The translations under genes were made by a program, and so were the position numbers. Under the pieces are notes generated by a model. The model ran no database searches. It worked only from the letters and a program-made list of their open reading frames with translations, and was not told where the DNA came from. Positions 17,140 through 24,757 of a stretch of DNA of 64,000 bases are shown piece after piece. Each line of letters opens with the position of its first letter. The first letter of the stretch is position 1. The DNA is from Rhodocytophaga rosea (GTDB taxonomy: Bacteria; Bacteroidota; Bacteroidia; Cytophagales; 172606-1), in the NCBI RefSeq assembly GCF_010119975.1, contig NZ_CP048222.1, positions 124,001 to 188,000 of the forward strand. Direction: 5' to 3'.

Positions 17140-17748
17140 TTAAACACAATTAAGTATAATATTTTCATCTACTTCAAGTTTTTTAAAATCAAGTTTAAAG
17201 TAAGTACCCAATCCTGAAAAGATGGTATAAAGTGCCTCCTTAAGCGCTTCTACAGACAGATAGTCTTCGGCTTTGAGCCAATGATATTTCACCTGCTTCC
17301 AAAATCGTTCGATCCTGTTAAGATGAGGACTATACTTAGGCAGCAAAAAGATGTATAATCCTTTCTGTTCCCATTCTTCTTTTTTGACTTCCCATAGGCC
17401 ACATGTATGCCAGGAGGCGTTGTCTAAGACTATGACAGTAAACTTGGAAATAGATGTTGAGAAGGCCTCTACACATTCAATGATAAAGTCAGCGTTTAGA
17501 CTCCCACTTTTCTGATAAGTAAGCAACTCATTATTTGTACTTAACAAGCCAAATACATTTATCCTTGTACTTCTTTGGGATAAAATAGGGGCGTGTTCGC
17601 CTTTTTTGATCCATCCATAAGGTACACAAGGGGTAAGGCAAAACCCTGATTCGTCTCCAAAATATAAATCTATACTGCCTGTCTGTGCCAAATAAAGCAA
17701 AGCATGTAATCGCTTGACTTTCTGCTCATATGCTTCTTTGTTTTGCAA
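17140..17748 (-). CDS. IS630 transposase, DDE half
   Basis: The catalytic half of an IS630 transposase (202 residues from its first ATG). DDE motifs: LYFGDESGF, VIVLDNASWH and the PHLNRIERFWKQVK block with its acidic residue. The frame is open upstream (YRWKRFRKWIKPLQ) back to the slippery run of the preceding frame. The functional enzyme is probably a fusion made by a -1 shift. It inserts the element at TA dinucleotides. Confidence 0.88.
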   Translation of the reverse strand: MQNKEAYEQKVKRLHALLYLAQTGSIDLYFGDESGFCLTPCVPYGWIKKGEHAPILSQRSTRINVFGLLSTNNELLTYQKSGSLNADFIIECVEAFSTSISKFTVIVLDNASWHTCGLWEVKKEEWEQKGLYIFLLPKYSPHLNRIERFWKQVKYHWLKAEDYLSVEALKEALYTIFSGLGTYFKLDFKKLEVDENIILNCV

Positions 17749-17753
17749 TGGCT

Positions 17754-18191
17754 TTATCCATTTACGGAAACGTTTCCATCGGTAGTCAATTTTTTTAAAA
17801 ACCGCTTCAAGGTCATCTCACTCATAGCCGTGCCTAATTTAGCTTCTATCTCTCGCTTAGCTAATTTAAGTTGTTGTTTTTCTTTCTCTATGCTATTTTC
17901 CACTACTTCAACATGGGTAGCATTACTGGTAGTAAGGATGGGTTTTCTGCCTTTCCCTTTTTGGTTCTTTAACCCTACCACACCTGTTTTCTCAAAGCGA
18001 TCAAACCACTTATAAATACTTAACTGACTTACTTGAAAAATGCTTGCTAACTTCTGTACTTGATAGCCTTGATTGGATAACAGTATACATTGGCAACGGT
18101 TACGTTCCTGATAACTTTTACTATCTTTATGAATCTTCTCTAAGTCTTGTTTTTGCTTGTCTGTAATCTTCTTGATATAACGCATAAGCAA
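17754..18191 (-). CDS. IS630 transposase, N-terminal HTH half
   Basis: A 145-residue DNA-binding half with two helix-turn-helix units (QVQKLASIFQVSQLSIYKWF; AMSEMTLKRFLKK). Before its stop the codons TTA AAA AAA provide an A AAA AAA slippery heptamer. A -1 shift leads into KIDYRWKRFRKW and then the DDE half. The terminal LTTDGNVSVNG is the unshifted tail. Confidence 0.87.
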   Translation of the reverse strand: MLMRYIKKITDKQKQDLEKIHKDSKSYQERNRCQCILLSNQGYQVQKLASIFQVSQLSIYKWFDRFEKTGVVGLKNQKGKGRKPILTTSNATHVEVVENSIEKEKQQLKLAKREIEAKLGTAMSEMTLKRFLKKLTTDGNVSVNG

Positions 18192-18251
18192 AGATACAAT
18201 TTGCCAAAATCTTATACTTAATTGTGTACTCTTACTTAGTAAGTAGACTTT

Positions 18252-19400
18252 TCAATTTTTTAGCTTTGAATTAGATTGTTTTTTTATAGCTGCCTGAATT
18301 CGGCCGGATAAATTTTCAGTTAAATCTTTATTCTGAGTAGTTACTTCTACAGACTCGCCCAGCAAATACCCATAAGGTTCCAGGCTTTCTACCGAATCGA
18401 ATATTACTTTAAGAACAGCGATAAAAGGCAAGGCCAGTATCATTCCGGCAGCTCCCCACAACATTCCTCCCAGAATTAAACCTACAATGGCAGCTAGCGG
18501 ATTTACACTTACTTTAGAGCCTACTACATTGGGAGTAATAAAATTGCCCTCCAGTACCTGAACCAGAAAAAAAACTCCGGCTACCCCCACCGCATACCAC
18601 ACTGAATCTTTGGTAAGCAGGCTCATCAGGATTGGAAGAAGTGATCCAATAAAGATACCCACATAGGGAATAATGGTAAGTAAAGCACCCAGCAAACCGA
18701 AGAAAATGGCATATTCAATGCCTAATAACAACAATCCAAGAATATTTAAACCAGCTATAATTAAAATGACCAGGCCAAGTCCTAATACATAGCTTTGCAC
18801 CACTTTCTGCACTTTTTTGAGTAAGGTATTTATACTTGCTACTGGTGTATTATTAAAAACTTTGTGAAAGAAGTGAGTAAAAAAATTGCGGTACAACAAA
18901 AAGAAAAATATGAAGACAGGCAGCAGCAATAAGCTTCCAAGTGTAGAGGTAGTGGCTGAAATCGTACTGGCAAATAATGCCCCATGTGTTTTGGCCCATT
19001 CAGTTAAGGAATTCTTTAGTAAGGGAATCTGATTGGATTGCTTAACATTAAACGTCTGTTCTACCCATACCTGTACAATTTCCAGAAGTTGATTGGCTCT
19101 TCCGATGAGCTGGGGCAAATCATTAGAAAATGCCATAATTTGCATAGAAATAAAAGTAATCACCCCACCTACCAGAACGGTGGCTACAATTAGGCAAATA
19201 ATAATTGCCCATATGCGGCCTATTTTCCACTTTTCAAGCCGCCGGCAAAGGGGATATAAAATGATTGCAAGCAGAATAGAGAAGGCAAGAGGAATCAACA
19301 CTGCCCGCATAGCCATCATTCCATATACCAATAATGTAATGATAAGTAATACACTGGCAATGGTAAGCGGAAGGCTGATCTTGTTTTCTTTGGCTGTCAT
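18252..19400 (-). CDS. AI-2E family (PerM-type) membrane transporter
   Basis: A 382-residue polytopic protein of the AI-2E/YdiK/PerM family. Hydrophobic hairpins lie at about residues 10-50, 62-90, 150-175 and 210-330. The family's C-terminal motif region is present (GLLLLGIEYAIFFGLLGALL, IPYVGIFIGSLLPI, GNFITPNVVGSKVSVNPLA). Members export diverse small solutes or ions; the substrate cannot be told from sequence. A truncated second copy lies just upstream (19558-19842), so the locus carries a duplication. Confidence 0.88.
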   Translation of the reverse strand: MTAKENKISLPLTIASVLLIITLLVYGMMAMRAVLIPLAFSILLAIILYPLCRRLEKWKIGRIWAIIICLIVATVLVGGVITFISMQIMAFSNDLPQLIGRANQLLEIVQVWVEQTFNVKQSNQIPLLKNSLTEWAKTHGALFASTISATTSTLGSLLLLPVFIFFFLLYRNFFTHFFHKVFNNTPVASINTLLKKVQKVVQSYVLGLGLVILIIAGLNILGLLLLGIEYAIFFGLLGALLTIIPYVGIFIGSLLPILMSLLTKDSVWYAVGVAGVFFLVQVLEGNFITPNVVGSKVSVNPLAAIVGLILGGMLWGAAGMILALPFIAVLKVIFDSVESLEPYGYLLGESVEVTTQNKDLTENLSGRIQAAIKKQSNSKLKN

Positions 19401-19557
19401 AAACTAATAATTGGAGAAAAAGGTAGGTGTGCAGAAGTATATACTTTCTCTGGATAAGAACTGAAATCAATTTGCATCGTTACTTTTTATAAACTCAGTA
19501 AATATACCTGTATTCTTATACTAACAATGTAATCCTCAGATAATCAGCTAGCTCTGA

Positions 19558-19842
19558 TTAAAGCTGTAGCAAACGCTTGAGATGATTCACAATTTGCCCG
19601 TCAATAAAAACAATAAGCCCTCCCACTATGGATGTAGCTACAATCCATGTGCGCCTTAGCTTCCACCTGTCTAATCTTCTGACTATGGGGTATAAAATGA
19701 ATGATAAGAAGATAGAAAAAGAAACGGCTACACATATTGACCTCCCGGCTATCAGGCCATACATTAATAAGGTTAGAGTAAGGGCTACTCCAGGGATTAT
19801 GAGTGAAAAACTAACCATGTTTTCTTTTACTAACATACGCAC
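19558..19842 (-). pseudogene. Truncated duplicate of the AI-2E family transporter
   Basis: A 94-residue frame matching the first 80 or so residues of the neighbouring transporter (SLIIPGVALTLTLLMYGLIA; LSFILYPIVRRLDRWKLRRTW). It then collapses to a short tail (FIDGQIVNHLKRLLQL) that still echoes the parent's QIMAFSNDLPQLI. About 75 percent of the family length is missing, so it is a remnant of a tandem duplication. Confidence 0.75.
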
Positions 19843-19870
19843 AATTGTTAGGTGGCTTATAGATATAATT

Positions 19871-19909
19871 AAGAAACCACCTGGTTAAAAAATAACGAGG
19901 TGGTTTCTT
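19871..19909 (-). terminator. Bidirectional terminator hairpin
   Basis: A perfect 12-bp stem (AAGAAACCACCT with AGGTGGTTTCTT) with a 15-base AT-rich loop. It sits just below the stop of the PorT-like gene (19928) and can end its minus-strand transcript before the transporter remnant. Confidence 0.8.
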
Positions 19910-19927
19910 TCACTTGCATTCCCAGGT

Positions 19928-20590
19928 TTAAAAACCTATCCCGATAAAAGCCTGGGCAACAGAATTTTTAGCATTTCGGGTGATCTGCCCGGCAATGTCA
20001 CTCTTGCCAATTTCTCTCAGGCCATAATTGTACCGGAGCCCTATCTGAAATCCTTTTATATCCAGGGCTAAACCTCCTGCCAGTCCATAATCTACGGCGT
20101 TAAAATCACTTCTGTCCAGCTCTAGCACGGAGTCGGTGGTCAGGTCTTGTTTTAAATTCTTCACATTCGCATTAAATAAATAGGAAACGTAAGGACCAGC
20201 CTGAATGCTGATAGGGCCTAAGGTAAGCGAAGCTAATACTGGTAAGTCTACATAATTGAGGTTGAATCTCACCTGTCCGTCTTGTGCAAAGGGAATATTT
20301 TGATACGTTCCGATTTTAGTTCCTTTCGATGACCATAGCAATTCTGGCTGAATGGCAAAAAATTCTCCGATAGGTGCTTTCATCCATACACCGGCATGCA
20401 AGCCGACTTTCGACTTCTCATCGTTAACCTCATCTATATATAGGTTAGAAACGTTAACTCCCCCTTTCACGCCAAAGCGGAATTGCCGGTCATCCTGTGC
20501 GTTGGCAGAGAATGCTGCGGTTAATAAGCAGGCAGTAAAAAGGCTGCCTGTAACCCATGTATTAATAATTGATTTTTTAGCTGGTTTCAT
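19928..20590 (-). CDS. PorT-like outer-membrane beta-barrel protein
   Basis: A 220-residue exported barrel of the outer-membrane protein beta-barrel (PorT-like) family. The signal peptide covers residues 1-31 (cleavage after SANA). It is followed by FGVKGGVNVSN, the hallmark first strand, then alternating strands (FFAIQPELLWSSKG, YVDLPVLASLTLGPISIQAG, QIGLRYNYGLREI) and a terminal IGF. Its job is unknown; relatives are often envelope-stress or colonisation factors. A strong terminator follows the stop codon. A Fur-like palindrome lies about 250 bases upstream. Confidence 0.85.
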   Translation of the reverse strand: MKPAKKSIINTWVTGSLFTACLLTAAFSANAQDDRQFRFGVKGGVNVSNLYIDEVNDEKSKVGLHAGVWMKAPIGEFFAIQPELLWSSKGTKIGTYQNIPFAQDGQVRFNLNYVDLPVLASLTLGPISIQAGPYVSYLFNANVKNLKQDLTTDSVLELDRSDFNAVDYGLAGGLALDIKGFQIGLRYNYGLREIGKSDIAGQITRNAKNSVAQAFIGIGF

Positions 20591-20840
20591 GATATGAATA
20601 AATTTAAACTGATTAAAAATGAATGTGTATAAGGCTCAATAGAAATTTTAAAGAAGCTGCATATTCATCTGTAAAAGTAAACCTATAAAACTACATCAGA
20701 AATGATAGCGGTCAGCCTGAAAAGTATGGAGGATGATACATGTCAGCAAAGTAAATTGCCAGAATCTGTTTACCTGCTACCTATTCGGAAGAGTAGATTT
20801 AATATTGGCAGATTATATTTATATGCGGTTGAAGACTGGA

Positions 20841-20865
20841 GATAATAATCACAATGATTATTATC
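20841..20865. promoter_or_regulatory. Fur-like 11+11 bp palindrome
   Basis: GATAATAATCA and TGATTATTATC are perfect inverted arms around CAA, with an overlapping AATGATTATTATCATT. The base pattern resembles Fur-family boxes. It lies in the divergent region between the PorT-like gene and the small gene at 21033. Operator function is inference. Confidence 0.4.
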
Positions 20866-21032
20866 ATTGGGTACCTTTTATAGATTGATAGATATCATCG
20901 GTGCTTCCAGGTCTTTATTCTATTTTGCAAAGATGCAGTGGGAGTATTTCAATTTGAATACATAAATCTGTAATCAGCTATTTTTATTATCTACTTGTCA
21001 ATTGGTCAAACAATGATAGAAAATTTAAAGAC

Positions 21033-21248
21033 ATGAAAAAATCTATAGTGGTAAAACGAATTAGCTATGTAAGGAACCAGATAAATAATATATTAATCAC
21101 TGACTTTGGATTAAGTATAGAGATGGCAGAAACGCTATCCTCAGGGCCTGACTATAGTTTATTAACAGGAGACATCAATAAAGTTGAGCATGTGAACAGG
21201 AAATTTGAAGAAATATATGTATTAGAAGCATTATTATATAAACCCTAA
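21033..21248 (+). CDS. Small hypothetical protein, paralogue of the one at 28025
   Basis: A 71-residue protein, basic at the start and acidic later (ISYVRNQINNILITDFGLSI, VEHVNRKFEEIYVLEALL). It aligns over its length with the 73-residue product at 28025-28243: a similar YxxxRxQ start, a ILLxD-type centre and a (N)xKFxEIxxLxxLL end. Two conserved paralogues support it being a real gene. Predicted two-helix soluble protein; function unknown. Confidence 0.6.
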   Translation: MKKSIVVKRISYVRNQINNILITDFGLSIEMAETLSSGPDYSLLTGDINKVEHVNRKFEEIYVLEALLYKP

Positions 21249-21551
21249 TATACAATGCTATTTATCAGAGCTGTTACATTATTGTGACATAAAATCTATT
21301 GAAGCGACAAAAATGGAAGGTTCTGAGTCGGTATAGCAAAGAGAGTTCATAGGGTATCGTTTGACTACTTGACACCTATTGAATAGGAAGCAAAATTAGA
21401 CCAACATCAAATAGCAGCTTAACTTTTGTCCATTTTTTGTTGCAAGGTCACAATATTTCTTCCTCCCGTGCCGACCCCAAAGAAAAGTCTCTCATCCAAC
21501 CGGCAGATATCCAAATTGGTGTTGTCAGACAAACAGCTACGCCAGCTGCAA

Positions 21552-21608
21552 AATGAAATCATAACCTTTTCAGTTTATTGAATAAACTGAAAAGGTTATG
21601 ATTTCATT
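21552..21608. repeat. Perfect 28-bp palindrome with a one-base centre
   Basis: Both arms are fully complementary around G21580, giving a 57-base perfect palindrome. The right arm contains AAAGGTTATGATTTCATT, which belongs to a decayed cold-shock gene. The left arm is thus an inverted copy of part of that gene. Confidence 0.85.
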
Positions 21609-21748
21609 AAGGCTCATCAAACACAAGAATGCATTTTTTGCATAGCAATAAACTGTTTAATCCGGTAAAAGAAAACGACAAAGTAATCTTTGATATTGAA
21701 ATGGGTAAGAAAGGACTGAATGAGGTCAGGGTGAAACTGATGGAGTGA
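21582..21748 (+). pseudogene. Decayed cold-shock (CspA-type) protein gene
   Basis: Two frames carry cold-shock-domain remnants. One reads KGYDFIKAHQTQECIFCIAI, which corresponds to the KGFGFI...IFVH RNP region. Shifted by one frame, the other reads NPVKENDKVIFDIEMGKKG then LNEVRVKLME-stop, matching the usual VKENDKVxFDxExGKKGLNAVNV ending. The start is lost in the palindrome. Confidence 0.6.
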
Positions 21749-21888
21749 ATATCTGATACTACAATTTCTTATTGCTTTAGATTGAGCCTAAACACTTATC
21801 TGAACCGCCCAGAATTTTCTCGGAAAACCCATGAATAAAATAAAAACCTGATCGCTGAAGTCAGGCTTTAAATTAATTGTTGACACAT

Positions 21889-22260
21889 GCTAGGTTTAGA
21901 AAAACACAAATTCACACTCATATTACCGGTAAAATGCTTATTTCCCATTAGGCATATGGAGTTGTAGTATATAGCATTGATGTATGTATTTATCCCGGTG
22001 TTCGGAAGGCAGCAGGTTGGATCATGCAATTTAAATTTGCGAAGTTGGTATCTGACCACTGAATATACTTTAACCCCTCTCTTTTTATGCTTTCTCCTCT
22101 CCAATTACGACAACTTCCCCTTCAGCAATAAGCTCAATATGTATGTGAGTATGGAAAGTTTGTTGATAACAAGTTTGAAGGAGATACTACCCTAAACATG
22201 TATTGGCTGGATAAGTATTATGCAGAAGTAATCTACAATAGCCTCTCAAATTAGGTTCAG
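21889..22260 (+). pseudogene. Possible gene fossil
   Basis: Protein-like stretches occur in different plus frames, with stops between them: AYGVVVYSIDVCIYPGVRKA at about 21950-22010 and, later, YGKFVDNKFEGDTTLNMYWL with DKYYAEVIYNSLSN to a stop near 22253. They may be the debris of one gene. The family is not recognised. The remainder of 21749-22385 shows nothing else. Confidence 0.3.
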
Positions 22261-22385
22261 GATATTGAGCTGAAAGAAGCTTTTCATGATAATTAAATAC
22301 CCTATCACATTCCGCTGTATCGGTCTGGCTCCTCCTACAAAATACTATCTCATGAAGGCTCTATTAGTAGTCTGGTACGTTTCAG

Positions 22386-22763
22386 TTAATTCTGATTTTG
22401 GGTGGAAAGAGCCAGCGTAATTTCCCGGCCAGTTAAAGCAAAATGCAAATTTTGTAACTGATGAACACACATATAGGGTAGTGATGACCAGGTGCCATTC
22501 ACGGATAAGCCTATAGTAAATGACCCTTCGCTTACCTGACGGGCACACAGAACAGTGTGCTCGAACAGGGTAAGAGAATAGCCGTTTTCTATGCATGTAA
22601 ACCCAAACTGCTTCAACCAGTCTTCCGTTAGGTGAATGGGTTGAAGATCAGCCAGCATACGATCACCATCGATAATATGGCGCAATTTGGGCTTATTTAA
22701 GATAATTTGTTGCCCTTTAAATAAAATCACGTTGTTTAAACTCAATTCTCTACTGGATATCAT
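22386..22763 (-). CDS. Conserved hypothetical protein of the HQLQNLxFALTG type
   Basis: A 125-residue soluble protein. Its layout is known from many uncharacterised Bacteroidota proteins, often in phage-related or accessory DNA: an N-terminal strand-rich part (ELSLNNVILFKGQQIILN), a central PIHLTEDWLKQFGF motif and the C-terminal VHQLQNLHFALTGREITL. No catalytic residues are evident and the function is unknown. Translation starts at the ATG at 22763. Confidence 0.75.
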   Translation of the reverse strand: MISSRELSLNNVILFKGQQIILNKPKLRHIIDGDRMLADLQPIHLTEDWLKQFGFTCIENGYSLTLFEHTVLCARQVSEGSFTIGLSVNGTWSSLPYMCVHQLQNLHFALTGREITLALSTQNQN

Positions 22764-22843
22764 CGGGTTTTAATTTAATTTCTTCCGCTTGGTGGCGTAG
22801 GGAATCGTGTTGTCATTAGGTAGGCTTACTAGAATAAGGGGTA

Positions 22844-23008
22844 TTATTTTTTATTCTTTTTCTTTGAATTTGCCTGTTTTCTCATGGAATCATCCCGGGA
22901 ACCGGAGGCATTGGCAGGAGCAGTTTTTAATTTAGCACTATCCGTTACCTGAATCTTATGGTCTTTCTGCTGTAAGGTTTTTTTGTAATCACTGTTGTCT
23001 TTTGACAT
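22844..23008 (-). CDS. Small basic hypothetical protein
   Basis: A 54-codon frame (MSKDNSDYKKTLQQKDHKIQ..., ending in a lysine-rich tail) of low complexity and high charge, likely unstructured. It lies upstream of and codirectional with the gene at 22386-22763. Not recognised. Composition and isolation leave some doubt, but no competing frame explains this stretch. Confidence 0.45.
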   Translation of the reverse strand: MSKDNSDYKKTLQQKDHKIQVTDSAKLKTAPANASGSRDDSMRKQANSKKKNKK

Positions 23009-23418
23009 GATATTGAATTTAGGAGTAAGGCGTTGGTGCCAGTGTAGGTATACGTTGAGAAAAATGAAACAACCACATATCAGTAAAAGTATATCATTGC
23101 GCTATTTAGAAAGGTGTATAAGCATCCATAGCGGATACACAGCTTTTATTAAGCTTTTGCTACTTTCCTGGTTTGCGTTTGTTTAATATACTCACATCAT
23201 GATCTGCCGGCTTACAAGGGTTGGGTGTATAAGTATTATCCCACAAAGGTATACTATTATACCCAGGCATAGTATGACAGCCGTCAGCCTGCTAATAAAT
23301 GGGAATGATCGTTATCAGTCACTAGTATTTTCTGATATAGAAATATATATTGGACATTCAAGCCGAATCTTAGCCATTTGGTGTTCCACTTATAGGGCTA
23401 ATTTTATAAGGAACAGTA

Positions 23419-24483
23419 ATGGGGAAGACAATTTTATTAATTGAACAGAGTCAGGAAGGTTTGCAACACACCGGTGAGGTTCTGGAACTGGCCAGTTACG
23501 AGGTATTGCATGCCCACAATGGCGCACAAGGCATTGAAATGGCGATACAATCATTCCCCGATCTCATCCTCTGCGACATTATGATGCCTGAACTGGATGG
23601 TTTTGGCATACTGCATATCCTTAAAAAAAACCCGCTTACCGAGCGTATTCCTTTTATTTTCATGAGTGAAAAAGATAAAAAAGGGGATTTTAGAAAAGGA
23701 ATGAGTGCAGGGGCAGATGATTATCTGATTAAACCTTTTGAAGATGTTAACTTCCTGGAAGCGGTAGAAATGCAGTTACAAAAGATGGATCTCCAGCAGG
23801 CAGAAGTCCGGAAGAATGTCCATTCATCCGATGAATTTCCTGAGGAAACCAGGGGATTGAATGAGTTGCAGGTATTTCTGGCAGATAAATACCGCACCAT
23901 CGCCTATAAGAAAAAGCAGGTATTGTTTTCTGAAGGAGAGCTCCCCACTTGTTTATACTATATTAATTATGGCAAAGTAAAGGTTTTCAAAACAGACCAC
24001 TCCGGCAATGAATACATTACTCATATCAGCCGCGAAGGGGAATATATAGGATATAGTAATTTGCTGGAAGGAACTGCGTATTCCACCACTGCCGAGGCCA
24101 TGGAAGATGCGCAGGTATGTACCATCCGCAATCAGGATTTTCTTTTTTTACTCCACCACAACCACGATATAGCCAACCAGTTTATCAAAATGCTTTCTTC
24201 TGACCTGATACAACAGGAAATACGGATGCTGAGCCTGGCTTACCATTCGGTACGGAAAAGAGTAGCCGAAGCCTTGCTGCTGTTTCAAAGCAAATACCAT
24301 CCGGAAGGCATAAATTCCCTGGAGATGGTCATTTCCAGGGAAGATTTATCCAACCTGGTAGGTGCTTCCAAAGAAACAGTGATCCGGGTGTTAAGCGATT
24401 TTAAAGATGAACAACTTGTGAAAACGACCAAAAACAGCATTACCATTCTGAACTTCAATAAATTAATGCGGATGAAAAACTAA
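23419..24483 (+). CDS. Response-regulator receiver fused to a Crp/Fnr-type regulator
   Basis: A 354-residue two-module transcription factor. Residues 1-125 are a receiver with phospho-acceptor Asp53 (LCDIMMPELDGF), Ser83 and Lys105 (LIKPFE). The usual acidic pair after beta-1 is replaced by Glu9-Gln10, which may weaken metal binding. Residues about 145-265 form a cyclic-nucleotide-binding-like beta-roll (LYYINYGKVKVFKTDHSGN). Residues about 285-345 are a Crp-type winged helix (ISREDLSNLVGASKETVIRV). It probably couples phosphorelay input to transcription. It is followed 275 bases later by the CheB-CheR-kinase fusion, a plausible partner. Confidence 0.88.
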   Translation: MGKTILLIEQSQEGLQHTGEVLELASYEVLHAHNGAQGIEMAIQSFPDLILCDIMMPELDGFGILHILKKNPLTERIPFIFMSEKDKKGDFRKGMSAGADDYLIKPFEDVNFLEAVEMQLQKMDLQQAEVRKNVHSSDEFPEETRGLNELQVFLADKYRTIAYKKKQVLFSEGELPTCLYYINYGKVKVFKTDHSGNEYITHISREGEYIGYSNLLEGTAYSTTAEAMEDAQVCTIRNQDFLFLLHHNHDIANQFIKMLSSDLIQQEIRMLSLAYHSVRKRVAEALLLFQSKYHPEGINSLEMVISREDLSNLVGASKETVIRVLSDFKDEQLVKTTKNSITILNFNKLMRMKN

Positions 24484-24757
24484 CCTGATGTTGACCAATA
24501 TCATTCTGGCCGCAGGCTAGCGTGATACAGGTCATACCCGTTTTGAATCCTACCTTCTACCTTTACAGGCAGACAGCAGGCAAACTTTCCGGCCAAACAT
24601 CTATCTGCGCATTATCTGTCAGCGATAGCTGAAATTAGACAAGCAGCGCAGAAAAACCATTTCCCATACATTCATTCCTTTGCTGAGTCTGCTTCTCATC
24701 CCTGGTCTTTTGGGCCTGAACATTTGCCGCTGTTGTACAAGTTTGCCATAAAATGAA

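Larger units (their letters stand above)
17133..18238 (-). mobile_element. IS630-family insertion sequence, copy 1
   Basis: About 1.1 kb with terminal repeats ACACAATTAAGTATAA near both ends, each preceded by TAAGTA, flanked by TA as usual for IS630. Two frames are linked by an A AAA AAA slippery heptamer. The second half of a similar, decayed copy lies at 29755-30858. Confidence 0.85.
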
